Positions 43,310 through 52,213 of a DNA stretch of 64,000 nucleotides are shown piece by piece. The notes under the pieces were generated by a model that saw only the letters and a program-made list of their open reading frames with translations, was not told the DNA's origin and did no database searches. Made by a program: the position numbers and the translations under genes. Numbering within the stretch: the first letter of the stretch is position 1; each line of letters begins with the position of its first letter. Source of the DNA: Thelephora terrestris (lineage: Eukaryota; Basidiomycota; Agaricomycetes; Thelephorales; Thelephoraceae); assembly GCA_015956445.1 (NCBI GenBank), contig WIUZ02000023.1, positions 186,001-250,000 of the forward strand, given 5' to 3'.

Positions 43310-46300
43310 ATGACTTATATCTCAGATACAGAAAACGAACAACATCCCTTCAATGGAGTTGAAGACCTCCTTACTCAATCAAATTCCTACTTGGAATTAC
43401 CAGCCCCCAACAAATCACGTGCACCAGAAACCTTCACAGGAGCCGCCAATACCTTGGAGCCCTTCTTGGAGAATTATAACCACCTATGCAACCGCTATGA
43501 CGTCACCTCATCAAAGGAAAAGTACCAAGGACTCATTCGATACTGTAGCCCTGGAATCGCTAACCTGCTGCGAACTTGGCCTTCCCATGCCAAAAGGGAC
43601 TATGGAACTCTATTGGTTGAGCTCGATTACTTCTTTGGGGACAAGCAAGGATCCCTGAATGTGGGAAAAATTGAAGCCTTCACTACCAAATGGAGAAAAC
43701 GTCGAATGGACACCCTTGACAGATTCAAGAAATATCAAATCAAATTCCATCAGTTGGTAGGACGTGCCAGAGAAATGAGGAAGATCTCCACTAGAGATGT
43801 CAATAGATATTTCTGGGAAGGATTGAATGCCTCTTTCAGGCGACAAGTTGAAGCCCAGATGAGGATGGTCACGCCTCACTTAGATGTGACAGTGCCATTC
43901 AGCATTGCAGACATAGTAGAAGGAGCTGATTCAGTCCTTAACCCTTATAGGTTTGATAAGCACCTGGCAACTAAAGGCGGATACCAGTCCTCTGAAGAAG
44001 AAGAGTCAGACCAAGAGGAATCCACTAAGCCATTTAAGCTCTCAGGATATAACTCAGAAGACGAATCAGATGATGAACCAAAGCCTCTTATCCAACACAA
44101 GTCACCCCTGACTCCACCTAAATCTCCTCCTAAGTTACCCACAAAGACCAAGAAGCACAAAGGAAGGCAGGATGAAGACTTCAACCAGCTAGTGGATGAC
44201 CTGAGTAACCTCAAGATTGATGACCCCAAGTACTGGGTCAAATATGTACACTTTGCTCAGCAGTACCCACATCTCCAGAATTACGTAGAACCTCCTCCTA
44301 ACCGAAACTCAGCAAGACCAAATCAACCTAGAAGACCATTCCAGAGGGATCTACCACCTCATCAGAACTTTGGCAACCAACAATTCACCAACCCCCAGTC
44401 ACGACAAGGACCAAATCCCTCCTATCGACCACCTTTCAATCCATCACCCCAGAGAATGTCTCAACCCCCTCCTCAAAGTTTCTCTATGGCAACAGGCCCC
44501 AACGCAATCGGACAGAACTACACCTGTTTTGGTTGTGGACAGCAAGGTCACCACATTAGGGCATGTGAGGAAATAAACAAATTGGTAAAAGCTGGGAAGA
44601 TAGTAAAGGACCCAACGTCAGGACGGTTACAGTGGCCTGACAACTCAAGAATCTACCGAGCACCTAATGAGACATGGATACAAGCTATTACTAAACATGT
44701 TGCAGCTGAAGTCCATTATGCTGAAGCCTTGCCATACAACCCTACTTTGGAAACTGCATGTAACTACATAGGAGTGGATAGGTATGAAGACGATGCTGAT
44801 ACTGATGAACAAGAAGCGGAATTAGGATGGACCTCTGGGGAGGTAGAACACTGTCAAGCTTTTGGTGTTGAAAGGACCACCCAAATCAGCAAGGAACACA
44901 GGAAGAAGGTACAGCAAGTCTTACCTAGCCGACCCCAAGGGATGGAGAAGCTCCCCAGGAGCAGGGAAGCAAAGAGTCCTGGTAGGCCACAGCACCCAAT
45001 CAAGAATCACGTCAATCTTAACAGCAACCAGACGGGGAACATCCGGTCTGCCTCTAACCCCAACAAGGGCGTAATTAAAGGTAAAACGGACAACCAGTTG
45101 CTTCCAATGGAGGTTGACCAGGAGGTCACTGCAAAGCCTACTAACTACAATAGGAAGGACTCGGCGCATTTGGAGCAAACCAATGGTCCCAAAGTCACTA
45201 ATCCCAGGACTACCAAGAAGCCAGACAGTTCAGCAATTGCCACTAAAATACTAAACACCAACATTACCCTAACTGTACAGGAAGCAATCGATGCTGCGCC
45301 TTCTTTGCGACGAGGCCTTGTGAGCGCAATGAAACAAGGGCATGAGGTCTCTGTCCCAATGCAGCAGAAAATTGGCCTCCTCGCCGAGGTGATTGAGAAG
45401 GAGGAACAGCAACCATTTCAAGCTGTAGTCCAGGAACAATCAGAAGATGAAGAAGACTATGATCAAGAAGATGAAACAGACCTTGTGGAGCCTACAGTAA
45501 CAGTGCCCAGGGATGGATTGATCAAGATACCAGTCAATGTGGCAGGGACTATGATGACTGGAGTCTTTGACAGTGGATCCCAACTCAACATTGTTAATCA
45601 AAGGTTAATAGAAGCAGCAGGCATACCTTGGTCCAACGCCGAGGAACACAGGATTCCGATGATGTCAGTTGACGGAAATCTCTCCCAATGTGCAGGAATG
45701 ATACCTTGTGCAGAGATGACAATGAAGACTACAAAAGGAAGAGTTATGGCACCCGGAAATCTCTACGTAAAGAAGAATGCAGGATTTCAGCTACTGCTTG
45801 GAAGAGAATGGGGTGTTGACCATAAAGCCACTTGGATAGAAGATGGTAGGAATTCTCATCTGAGAATTATTACCAATAAAGGTTGGCGAAAAATTAGACC
45901 CCTTCCCTCTACATATGGATCTCGGGACAATGAAGAAGACAACAGGAATTTTAGGTATCAATCAAAGGATTATCAAGCAAGAGTATATGCAGTAGGAGGA
46001 AATAAAGAAATTGAAGAAGGCGAGATACCGGACAGCGAGGAAGAAGAAGGAAGCCTCGTGATCGGAAGTAATATGGCCGACGTCGAAACGGAAGCCCTGG
46101 AGGAAAGAGAAAATGATTTTATTTACTCACCAGTAACGATCGCGAGAGAAGACCCACCGACGCCCGCGCAACGACGCGAAGCGCTAGTGCTTGATGAAGA
46201 CGACAGAAGAAGCGAGACAGACGATGAAATCGGACGGATCGGGACGGAAGAAGATCTACGGAAGCCGGAGGAAACACGCGCGGAAAAGGAGACGGAAGAA

Positions 46301-47218
46301 TATTCGGATGAGGATATAAATGGATGGTCGAACGAAAATATTATTAGTTCGGACCTATACGAAACTTATATTAAAATGGTCCGGAAAGGAGCTTCCGACG
46401 AGGAATGGAACGCGCTGTGCGAACTCGAACGAAAGAAGGCCGCGTGCGACCAGAAGCCGTGGACAAGGCTATGTAGTGAAGACTTGGAGAATGAAGACAG
46501 GGCCGCAAAAAACGACCCTGCCCCACACGAAGCCGAACTATCTACGCGACCCCACCCGGAAAGCCCTCAACCCTCTCAAACTCTCGCTACCCCTGAACCA
46601 GATCCGCCCTCAACCCTACCAACCTCCAGGAAGCGAAGATGGAGCCTGAAGGAAGAAGATCAGTCCACCATCGCCAAGGTAACGCGAATGCGACGGACAA
46701 GAAAACTTACAGAAAAGGCCCAAGGAGACGAGTTCCGAAGGTACTTGCAAACGTTCGAGCGGCAGGATCAGAAGCAGGTCAAAGGCCGTAAACGACCAGT
46801 GGTTGTGGAAGCCTGTGCATTTGCGACGGAAGCAGTACCAGGTAACCGGCATGCAGACCTAGATAGCGCAGACAATGAGTTGGAAAATGAGTGGGAAAGA
46901 GAATTCAATAAGACCGCACTTACCAATGTGGAGAAAATTCTAGAACCGAGCAGAATGGACATGGATGGGTCAGACGACCTGGAATCTAGCCCGAATAGCC
47001 CTGGTGGGCCAGACGAAGAAGACGACGAAAGGTCTAATCAACAAAAAATTACCGATCACGGAAACACAAAAACGACATATCCGAACTTACTGACACAAGA
47101 AACGTATGGAGACCGATGGGAATGGAAAGAGATGGGTCAAACGACCCAGGATCCAGTCCGAATAACCTCGAAGGACCCAGCATTGACGAAGAAGAAAGTT
47201 CTGTGGAATCCAGGTTAA
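43310..47218 (+). CDS. Gag with zinc knuckle and aspartic protease, gypsy element (1302 aa)
   Basis: Residues ~37-210 form a retrotransposon Gag core (PETFTGAANTLEPFLENYNH; FWEGLNASFRRQVEAQM). A Pro/Gln-rich linker follows, then one zinc knuckle, CFGCGQQGHHIRAC (~residue 406). A retropepsin-like protease follows near residue 753 (GVFDSGSQLNIVNQRL, later LLLGREWGVDH). After it comes a long acidic, low-complexity extension. The frame ends in a tandem repeat (DGSDDLESSPNS ... TDHG) that continues in the -1 frame in the next ORF. Gag and protease in one ORF separate from pol is known in fungi, but the acidic extension is unusually long. Expected role: particle formation and polyprotein cleavage in the cytoplasm. 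Confidence 0.87.
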   Translation: MTYISDTENEQHPFNGVEDLLTQSNSYLELPAPNKSRAPETFTGAANTLEPFLENYNHLCNRYDVTSSKEKYQGLIRYCSPGIANLLRTWPSHAKRDYGTLLVELDYFFGDKQGSLNVGKIEAFTTKWRKRRMDTLDRFKKYQIKFHQLVGRAREMRKISTRDVNRYFWEGLNASFRRQVEAQMRMVTPHLDVTVPFSIADIVEGADSVLNPYRFDKHLATKGGYQSSEEEESDQEESTKPFKLSGYNSEDESDDEPKPLIQHKSPLTPPKSPPKLPTKTKKHKGRQDEDFNQLVDDLSNLKIDDPKYWVKYVHFAQQYPHLQNYVEPPPNRNSARPNQPRRPFQRDLPPHQNFGNQQFTNPQSRQGPNPSYRPPFNPSPQRMSQPPPQSFSMATGPNAIGQNYTCFGCGQQGHHIRACEEINKLVKAGKIVKDPTSGRLQWPDNSRIYRAPNETWIQAITKHVAAEVHYAEALPYNPTLETACNYIGVDRYEDDADTDEQEAELGWTSGEVEHCQAFGVERTTQISKEHRKKVQQVLPSRPQGMEKLPRSREAKSPGRPQHPIKNHVNLNSNQTGNIRSASNPNKGVIKGKTDNQLLPMEVDQEVTAKPTNYNRKDSAHLEQTNGPKVTNPRTTKKPDSSAIATKILNTNITLTVQEAIDAAPSLRRGLVSAMKQGHEVSVPMQQKIGLLAEVIEKEEQQPFQAVVQEQSEDEEDYDQEDETDLVEPTVTVPRDGLIKIPVNVAGTMMTGVFDSGSQLNIVNQRLIEAAGIPWSNAEEHRIPMMSVDGNLSQCAGMIPCAEMTMKTTKGRVMAPGNLYVKKNAGFQLLLGREWGVDHKATWIEDGRNSHLRIITNKGWRKIRPLPSTYGSRDNEEDNRNFRYQSKDYQARVYAVGGNKEIEEGEIPDSEEEEGSLVIGSNMADVETEALEERENDFIYSPVTIAREDPPTPAQRREALVLDEDDRRSETDDEIGRIGTEEDLRKPEETRAEKETEEYSDEDINGWSNENIISSDLYETYIKMVRKGASDEEWNALCELERKKAACDQKPWTRLCSEDLENEDRAAKNDPAPHEAELSTRPHPESPQPSQTLATPEPDPPSTLPTSRKRRWSLKEEDQSTIAKVTRMRRTRKLTEKAQGDEFRRYLQTFERQDQKQVKGRKRPVVVEACAFATEAVPGNRHADLDSADNELENEWEREFNKTALTNVEKILEPSRMDMDGSDDLESSPNSPGGPDEEDDERSNQQKITDHGNTKTTYPNLLTQETYGDRWEWKEMGQTTQDPVRITSKDPALTKKKVLWNPG

Positions 47219-47420
47219 CCGATCACGGAAAACATGAAGAAAACATATCAGAACTTACCATGCAATACGGGAAACTTGAGACAATTCAAGAAGAATGGAA
47301 CAGGTCAGACGACCCAGGATCCAGGCCAAATAGATTTGAGGAATCAAGCACGGACGAAGAAGACGAGAATGAAGAACAGTGGTTACCCGATCACGGAAAA
47401 CACAGGTCCAACATATCGAG
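46950..47420 (+). repeat. ~160-bp coding tandem repeat spanning the ORF1/ORF2 junction
   Basis: Three diverged copies (about 46958-47090, 47125-47270 and 47305-47420) encode SDDxxSSPN...TDHG-K...ISEL-like peptides. Copy 1 starts in the ORF1 frame. At CACGGAAACACA (about 47058-47069) it lacks one A relative to the matching CACGGAAAACATG of copy 2, and beyond that the homologous peptide (NDISEL) appears in the ORF2 frame. Confidence 0.75.
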
Positions 47421-49728
47421 ACTTTTCCCGAGAAGATACACATCAGCAGAAAACAACGGCCCTAACGACAAATACAAACGGCCCACCCTGGATAAAGGAA
47501 AAGTAGCGCACGAACCCGTAGAAGAATGGGAACCTTACCAAGCAGGGACGAAAGAAGATAACAAGAAGCCAAGAAGGCGCCAGGCACCGAATGACACAAC
47601 GTTCGGAACCGGCAGTCAATCATTACCCGGAGGTAACCATGCCGTGTATGGGGAACAATACCGACAAGACCCGCGGGAAGCTGGATTGGACATTCTGCGC
47701 GAATATCCGGATGCGTTTAATTACGATCCAGACAATAACAACATAGAACAAACATACGTACCGGAACCGTCGGAACCTGCAGTGCCGAAAAAGCGGATAA
47801 GGGTCTTCGGCTCAGAATTCAAGAGCAAAACACCCGAGGACAACGAAGTAATGTGGAATGTAATGGAGCAGGATGAGTTGGAAGGAGTGCTAGATGAATT
47901 GAGTAGGGACCCGATGGTCGCGAATGAAGAAATAAGAACTTACACAATCAGTAAATCGGATGACGGAACAATCGAAGTCCGACGCGGGCTACCTGCGAAG
48001 AATGGAGGTAACGGGCCCTCAACCCAGGATCCAGAGAAATCTAACCAAGGAAAGGAGGATAAAGAAGTCAGTGACACCAACGAGGAAACGAAGAAAGCAG
48101 AAGAAGAAACACTTACCGAATTAGGAAGTGACCCACAGACTTCCGATCACGCGTCTGAGTCTGAGGTCCACATGGGACGGAAAAAGGGCTCGGAAACGAG
48201 CACAACCGGTGGAGACCCTGTAGAAACCTTTGTACACCTGGAAAAGGATAGGACCACCCAGGAAATAAAATTATTAGGAGCACCAGAAGGTATAAAAGAG
48301 GTCGAACGCACCTTGGACAAAATATCACCAAAACTCAAAGATCAACCCCAAGATTCAGCCAAGACGGAGCCCACCTCGAATGGTGAGTGTTGTTGTGGTT
48401 GTAGGAAGTGTCCTGCAGCTAACAATCCTCAACAGCAGTCCCGAAACGACCCTCGAAGGGTAGTCAGCCTAGTCCGACCAAGTCTGAACCACGACTTACC
48501 AGGGCAAGGCGACCACCAAATGGAAGAGGTAATGGACGTCGAAATCCCATCTCCAGAAAACCAAGTTCCCGGACTGTTAGCGGCGGCCCACCTCGTCCAG
48601 TTAGAAGAGAGTATGTTACCCCCCGGAGATCACTCGTTCTTCGCGTTCGGCGCAACGCTACTAGGAGGCGAAGGCCCCTCCCAATATGTACGCCAGGGAC
48701 AAGCCTATGTCCGCCTTTACGCCTCAAGCTCGGCCAACCTCAATGAACCGCCGAGGCCACCGCCAACGTCCCGCGTAGCTAACGCGCATGTCCAAGTCTT
48801 CGCGTCAAATGCGCCAGCCGGACCGGAGCCCCAAGAAAACTTAGCAGTTCCCCGCAATACCCCCTTTCACGATCAGTCCGTTACCCACAATGTTATCTTA
48901 CCTGATTCAGCGCCGCCGTACAGGTTCCCGAGCGTACCAGTCGAGGACAAAGCCGATGAACCGATGACCGTGGACAGCGTCCTAGACAAGTTACGAGACG
49001 TCGAAGGAAGTGTCGACCCCACAAAGAAGTCCATCAAAGAAGCTCCCGATCTGGGGAAATTGAGTAAGCGATCAACTGGTATATCCCAAAATCGCGAGAT
49101 AACGAAAAATGACTTAGCTTTGGGAGAGCCCGAGCCACCTTTGCCCAATCAGAACGAAAAGACCACCTCGGATGTCCACGTAGCAAGGTCGTTTGCGGCC
49201 GGAATAATCCAGGCAAGTGACATGTCTAAAAATCCAGAAAACCGACATATGAGTACATTGAATCCGCAGGTCGATATCGAAGAACCCGGAAACCCACCTA
49301 TTGCAGTTCTAGATCCCTCTATGGATCTCGCCCCAGATTCTCCACCAATGCTATACTACCCGGACGACATCGAAACCGACGAACTCTCCGAAGATCACGA
49401 GAAACTGCCGGACGCCAAGGATCACCAAGCAGAACTCAAGGCATGGTCAAGATTGTACCCTGCTACCTTTGATTCCCCGCCCGAGGAACCGCCCTCGTCA
49501 CCCGTAGAAAACGAGCAGGCTCTGGAGCGAATTCAAGCAAATCTAAGTTTTTTAGCACCATACCTCGAACGCCTCCAGAACCGGAAGAATCGCCGTGAAG
49601 TCCTCGAGTGCCTAGGCGAACTCGGACTCCTCCAGTTGACGTACGAGATGACAAAGGACAACCTGGAGGGAGTTCAGCAAAAACGCGAATACTGGGGAGG
49701 AGAAATAGGGAAAGTTCTGTTCAACTGA
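47116..49728 (+). CDS. Gag-extension ORF2 of the gypsy element (870 aa)
   Basis: Acidic, low-complexity protein overlapping ORF1 by 103 nt in the -1 frame. It starts inside the shared tandem repeat. The middle has Pro/Ser/Glu-rich stretches and a small cysteine cluster (GECCCGCRKC, near residue 424). The C-terminus is helical (ALERIQANLSFLAPYLERLQ). It ends at a TGA (49726-49728), and the same frame stays open to 50610. No enzyme motif was seen. Best read as the second part of one very large Gag-like polyprotein, or a separate protein made by frameshifting. The ATG at 47116 is simply the first in this frame and may not be used. Confidence 0.6.
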   Translation: MGMERDGSNDPGSSPNNLEGPSIDEEESSVESRLTDHGKHEENISELTMQYGKLETIQEEWNRSDDPGSRPNRFEESSTDEEDENEEQWLPDHGKHRSNISRLFPRRYTSAENNGPNDKYKRPTLDKGKVAHEPVEEWEPYQAGTKEDNKKPRRRQAPNDTTFGTGSQSLPGGNHAVYGEQYRQDPREAGLDILREYPDAFNYDPDNNNIEQTYVPEPSEPAVPKKRIRVFGSEFKSKTPEDNEVMWNVMEQDELEGVLDELSRDPMVANEEIRTYTISKSDDGTIEVRRGLPAKNGGNGPSTQDPEKSNQGKEDKEVSDTNEETKKAEEETLTELGSDPQTSDHASESEVHMGRKKGSETSTTGGDPVETFVHLEKDRTTQEIKLLGAPEGIKEVERTLDKISPKLKDQPQDSAKTEPTSNGECCCGCRKCPAANNPQQQSRNDPRRVVSLVRPSLNHDLPGQGDHQMEEVMDVEIPSPENQVPGLLAAAHLVQLEESMLPPGDHSFFAFGATLLGGEGPSQYVRQGQAYVRLYASSSANLNEPPRPPPTSRVANAHVQVFASNAPAGPEPQENLAVPRNTPFHDQSVTHNVILPDSAPPYRFPSVPVEDKADEPMTVDSVLDKLRDVEGSVDPTKKSIKEAPDLGKLSKRSTGISQNREITKNDLALGEPEPPLPNQNEKTTSDVHVARSFAAGIIQASDMSKNPENRHMSTLNPQVDIEEPGNPPIAVLDPSMDLAPDSPPMLYYPDDIETDELSEDHEKLPDAKDHQAELKAWSRLYPATFDSPPEEPPSSPVENEQALERIQANLSFLAPYLERLQNRKNRREVLECLGELGLLQLTYEMTKDNLEGVQQKREYWGGEIGKVLFN

Positions 49729-50610
49729 AGGGAACACATCGCAACTTACCTTGAAGCGAAGCGCCGTGAAGAAGCCCTGAAACCGGCCACGTCCGACCCC
49801 CTGATCAAGGAAGAATCACCCGAAGTACTCTCGAAAACTCTGGGTAATCATTTTGCCGAGATTACGTCTAACGTACCAAAGGTTCAGCAAATCGCGCCCG
49901 CACCCGGACCCGGATTTGACGACCTTGAGGACGTCAAGCAGCAGATTGTGGTACTCGAAGAAAGAATTGAGGGAACGACAAGCGATTTAACGACCCGGTT
50001 GAGGGAGCTCGAAAATCAGGTATACACAGACGGATGTTTACTCACCGAACTCAACTGGAAGTCGAACGAGTTGAAGAAGCAGGAGAACAGAGTCCGGGCC
50101 GATAAGAAGAGGTCCTGGAAGAACAATCCGAGGGCAAACCACCGCTATGAGACCCGGTCCGTAACTGCGAACTCAAACGAAAGAGCAAACGAGGTACGGA
50201 AGCAGCTGTCACAATTGACAGATCAGATCAGAGCGCTCGAAGTCAAAGTCGAGACCCTGCGCGTCGAATTGAGATCTGTCAAAGATAAGCTCGATCAAGT
50301 TCTGGCGCTAGAATTCGAAGTCAAGAAGCTCGCCAAAACCGTTGAGGATCAGCGCAAGGCTCAAGGCGACATGAACAGTGTCCTAATGTCAGAGATCGCG
50401 TCCCTCAAGTTCGCCATCGGACCCAGCGTAGAACACCAACTCAAGCAACACGGCCTCGAAATTACCGCCCTCACCACTCGTTACCAGCAACTCTATCAAG
50501 TCGCCCTTCACCTTCTTTACCCGGACAACGCCGCCAACTCGAACGCAAGCTACGCCACCCATGCAAACCACCCTTCCTATGTTAACAATAAATCCGTCGG
50601 CGTTTTCTAA
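49729..50610 (+). CDS. Coiled-coil C-terminal part of the gypsy Gag extension
   Basis: In the same frame as ORF2 after its TGA: 293 residues from REHIATYLEAKRREEALKP to NKSVGVF. The first internal ATG is 49948. Strong heptad pattern from about 49930 to 50480 (QQIVVLEERIEGTTSDLTTR; LTDQIRALEVKVETLRVELR). Either it is read through from ORF2, or expressed from 49948, or it is a decayed tail. The coiled coil would suit multimerisation. Confidence 0.6.
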   Translation, partial: REHIATYLEAKRREEALKPATSDPLIKEESPEVLSKTLGNHFAEITSNVPKVQQIAPAPGPGFDDLEDVKQQIVVLEERIEGTTSDLTTRLRELENQVYTDGCLLTELNWKSNELKKQENRVRADKKRSWKNNPRANHRYETRSVTANSNERANEVRKQLSQLTDQIRALEVKVETLRVELRSVKDKLDQVLALEFEVKKLAKTVEDQRKAQGDMNSVLMSEIASLKFAIGPSVEHQLKQHGLEITALTTRYQQLYQVALHLLYPDNAANSNASYATHANHPSYVNNKSVGVF

Positions 50611-52159
50611 AGTAAGAACGAACTCGTAATCTCCCAGCCCCCTCTCTGACGTTTTCATTATCGCGCGCGCCATCAAAACACTTATTCTAATCTCAGTCAC
50701 CCGGATCGGATTCGGTCAAACCTTTGATCCGAACTCCGGTTCCTGAACCCGTCTTCCGCTGGTAAGCGAAAAGTCTTTCACTCCGCTCCCCACATCCCTC
50801 ACCTTTCTCCTTCCTGCCCTCCACTATCTCTCTCTTCCCCCCTCGGAACCTGGCGAACCGACTGGCCGTCCAACTCTGCATCGTTTGCTGCCCTCCGCTC
50901 GACCTCACGTTCGCTCGTTTATTCCCGGTACCCACCTCGCGTCGACCGTGTCACGCCTCAAACGCACCTTGCCTCTCGTCCTTCAACACCTCCGCCTTTA
51001 CCCCTGTTGCCCTCAAAACTCTCTTTCCTCAATCTACGGATCCCGACCTACAATTTCCGACCCTTTTCACGCCAAACGGCCGCCTCCAACAGCAGCAATC
51101 CCTCTCTCCTTTCTCTCTCTCTCATCTTTGCCTACTCCCCTTCCCTTTCTCTCTCCTCCCTCTCTAAGCTCGCCGCTTCGCGCAAATCGGCACCCTCTCA
51201 GTCCCAGGTCTCCCCAACATCTTGAAGTCTAGCAAAAATTTGGAGGGACAATGGGTTTCTGCTGAGTAGATCTTGCCTGTTTTCTATACCCTCTCCCTTT
51301 CTCTCTCTCGTCCCTCACCCTGTTTCAAATTGCCTCTCGCGTATATTCTGACGTCTATTACTTTCCTCCTAGCCTCGTCCTGACAAGCAGCGAGCCTCTC
51401 CCCTTTCCCCGGACTCACTAACCTCCGCGACGTCAAGACTCGTTGCCTCTCAAGACCTCCTTCCTCTCTCTCGACCAGCCGAGTTCTGCGAACTCGCGCC
51501 TCAAGACCGTCTCCTCCGCCCTCTTCCTTCCATCGACCCCACCTTATCTTCTCACCGCCCGTATACGCCGCCCACTCTTTCCATATACCTCGAGCGTTCA
51601 CTTCCCTCCCGACTTTATTTTTCCTTCCCACCTACTTCCCCACTCCCACTTCCGGTCTCAAGCGTCCCTGCCGGACCTTTTTTTTTTGGATTGATAGTTT
51701 ACTTGCTATCTACCCGTACCCAATCAGAGACTTTAGTTAGTTCCCTCTAACTTCGCCTGATCAGTGAACAGCCCCGCAATTCGTTGGTAAGTTTTTCTCC
51801 TCTGAAAAACTTGCGAACCGGTGAACTTTGTCTTCAAAAAGTTCCCCGCGGTTGTGCGTCGTCTGGTAACTCCACTCCGAAAAAAGTTCCCCGCGGCCTC
51901 GTTCTTATTCCTCCCCATTTTTTTTCCTCGATCTCGATTTTTCCGCCTTCTCCCTGGCATATTCTTTCCCTCAATCAATTTTTTCCCACGACTGCTACAC
52001 CCTCCGATCAACTCGCCGTTTCCTCAATTTCTGTTTAAATTCGCTTGTTCTCTCCCTCAATTAAATTAGACTACATCCCTCCCACCCACCCTTTATTTTC
52101 CCTCCCCCCCCTGCGCTTTATATCTTTTTTTTTTCTTCTCTTTCTTTTTTTTCCGTTCA
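50611..52159 (+). other. CT-rich leader between the gag region and pol
   Basis: About 1.5 kb of pyrimidine-rich DNA with no supported gene. It includes AAAAGTTCCCCGCGG twice (around 51838-51852 and 51883-51897), a motif also found directly before the 3' LTR (58638-58653). It separates pol from gag by far more than frameshifting could bridge, so pol needs its own RNA (splicing or an internal promoter) or internal initiation. Confidence 0.6.
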
Positions 52160-52213
52160 TTGTGGGTACCTGTTGGTACAGGTGATTTTATAGAAAAAAT
52201 TATTAGAGTCACC

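Noticed and set aside
47041-47070. Canonical -1 slippery heptamer at the ORF1/ORF2 overlap
   Set aside because: The A-runs there are not in the X-XXY-YYZ phase relative to the ORF1 frame; a missing base in the repeat explains the frames better.
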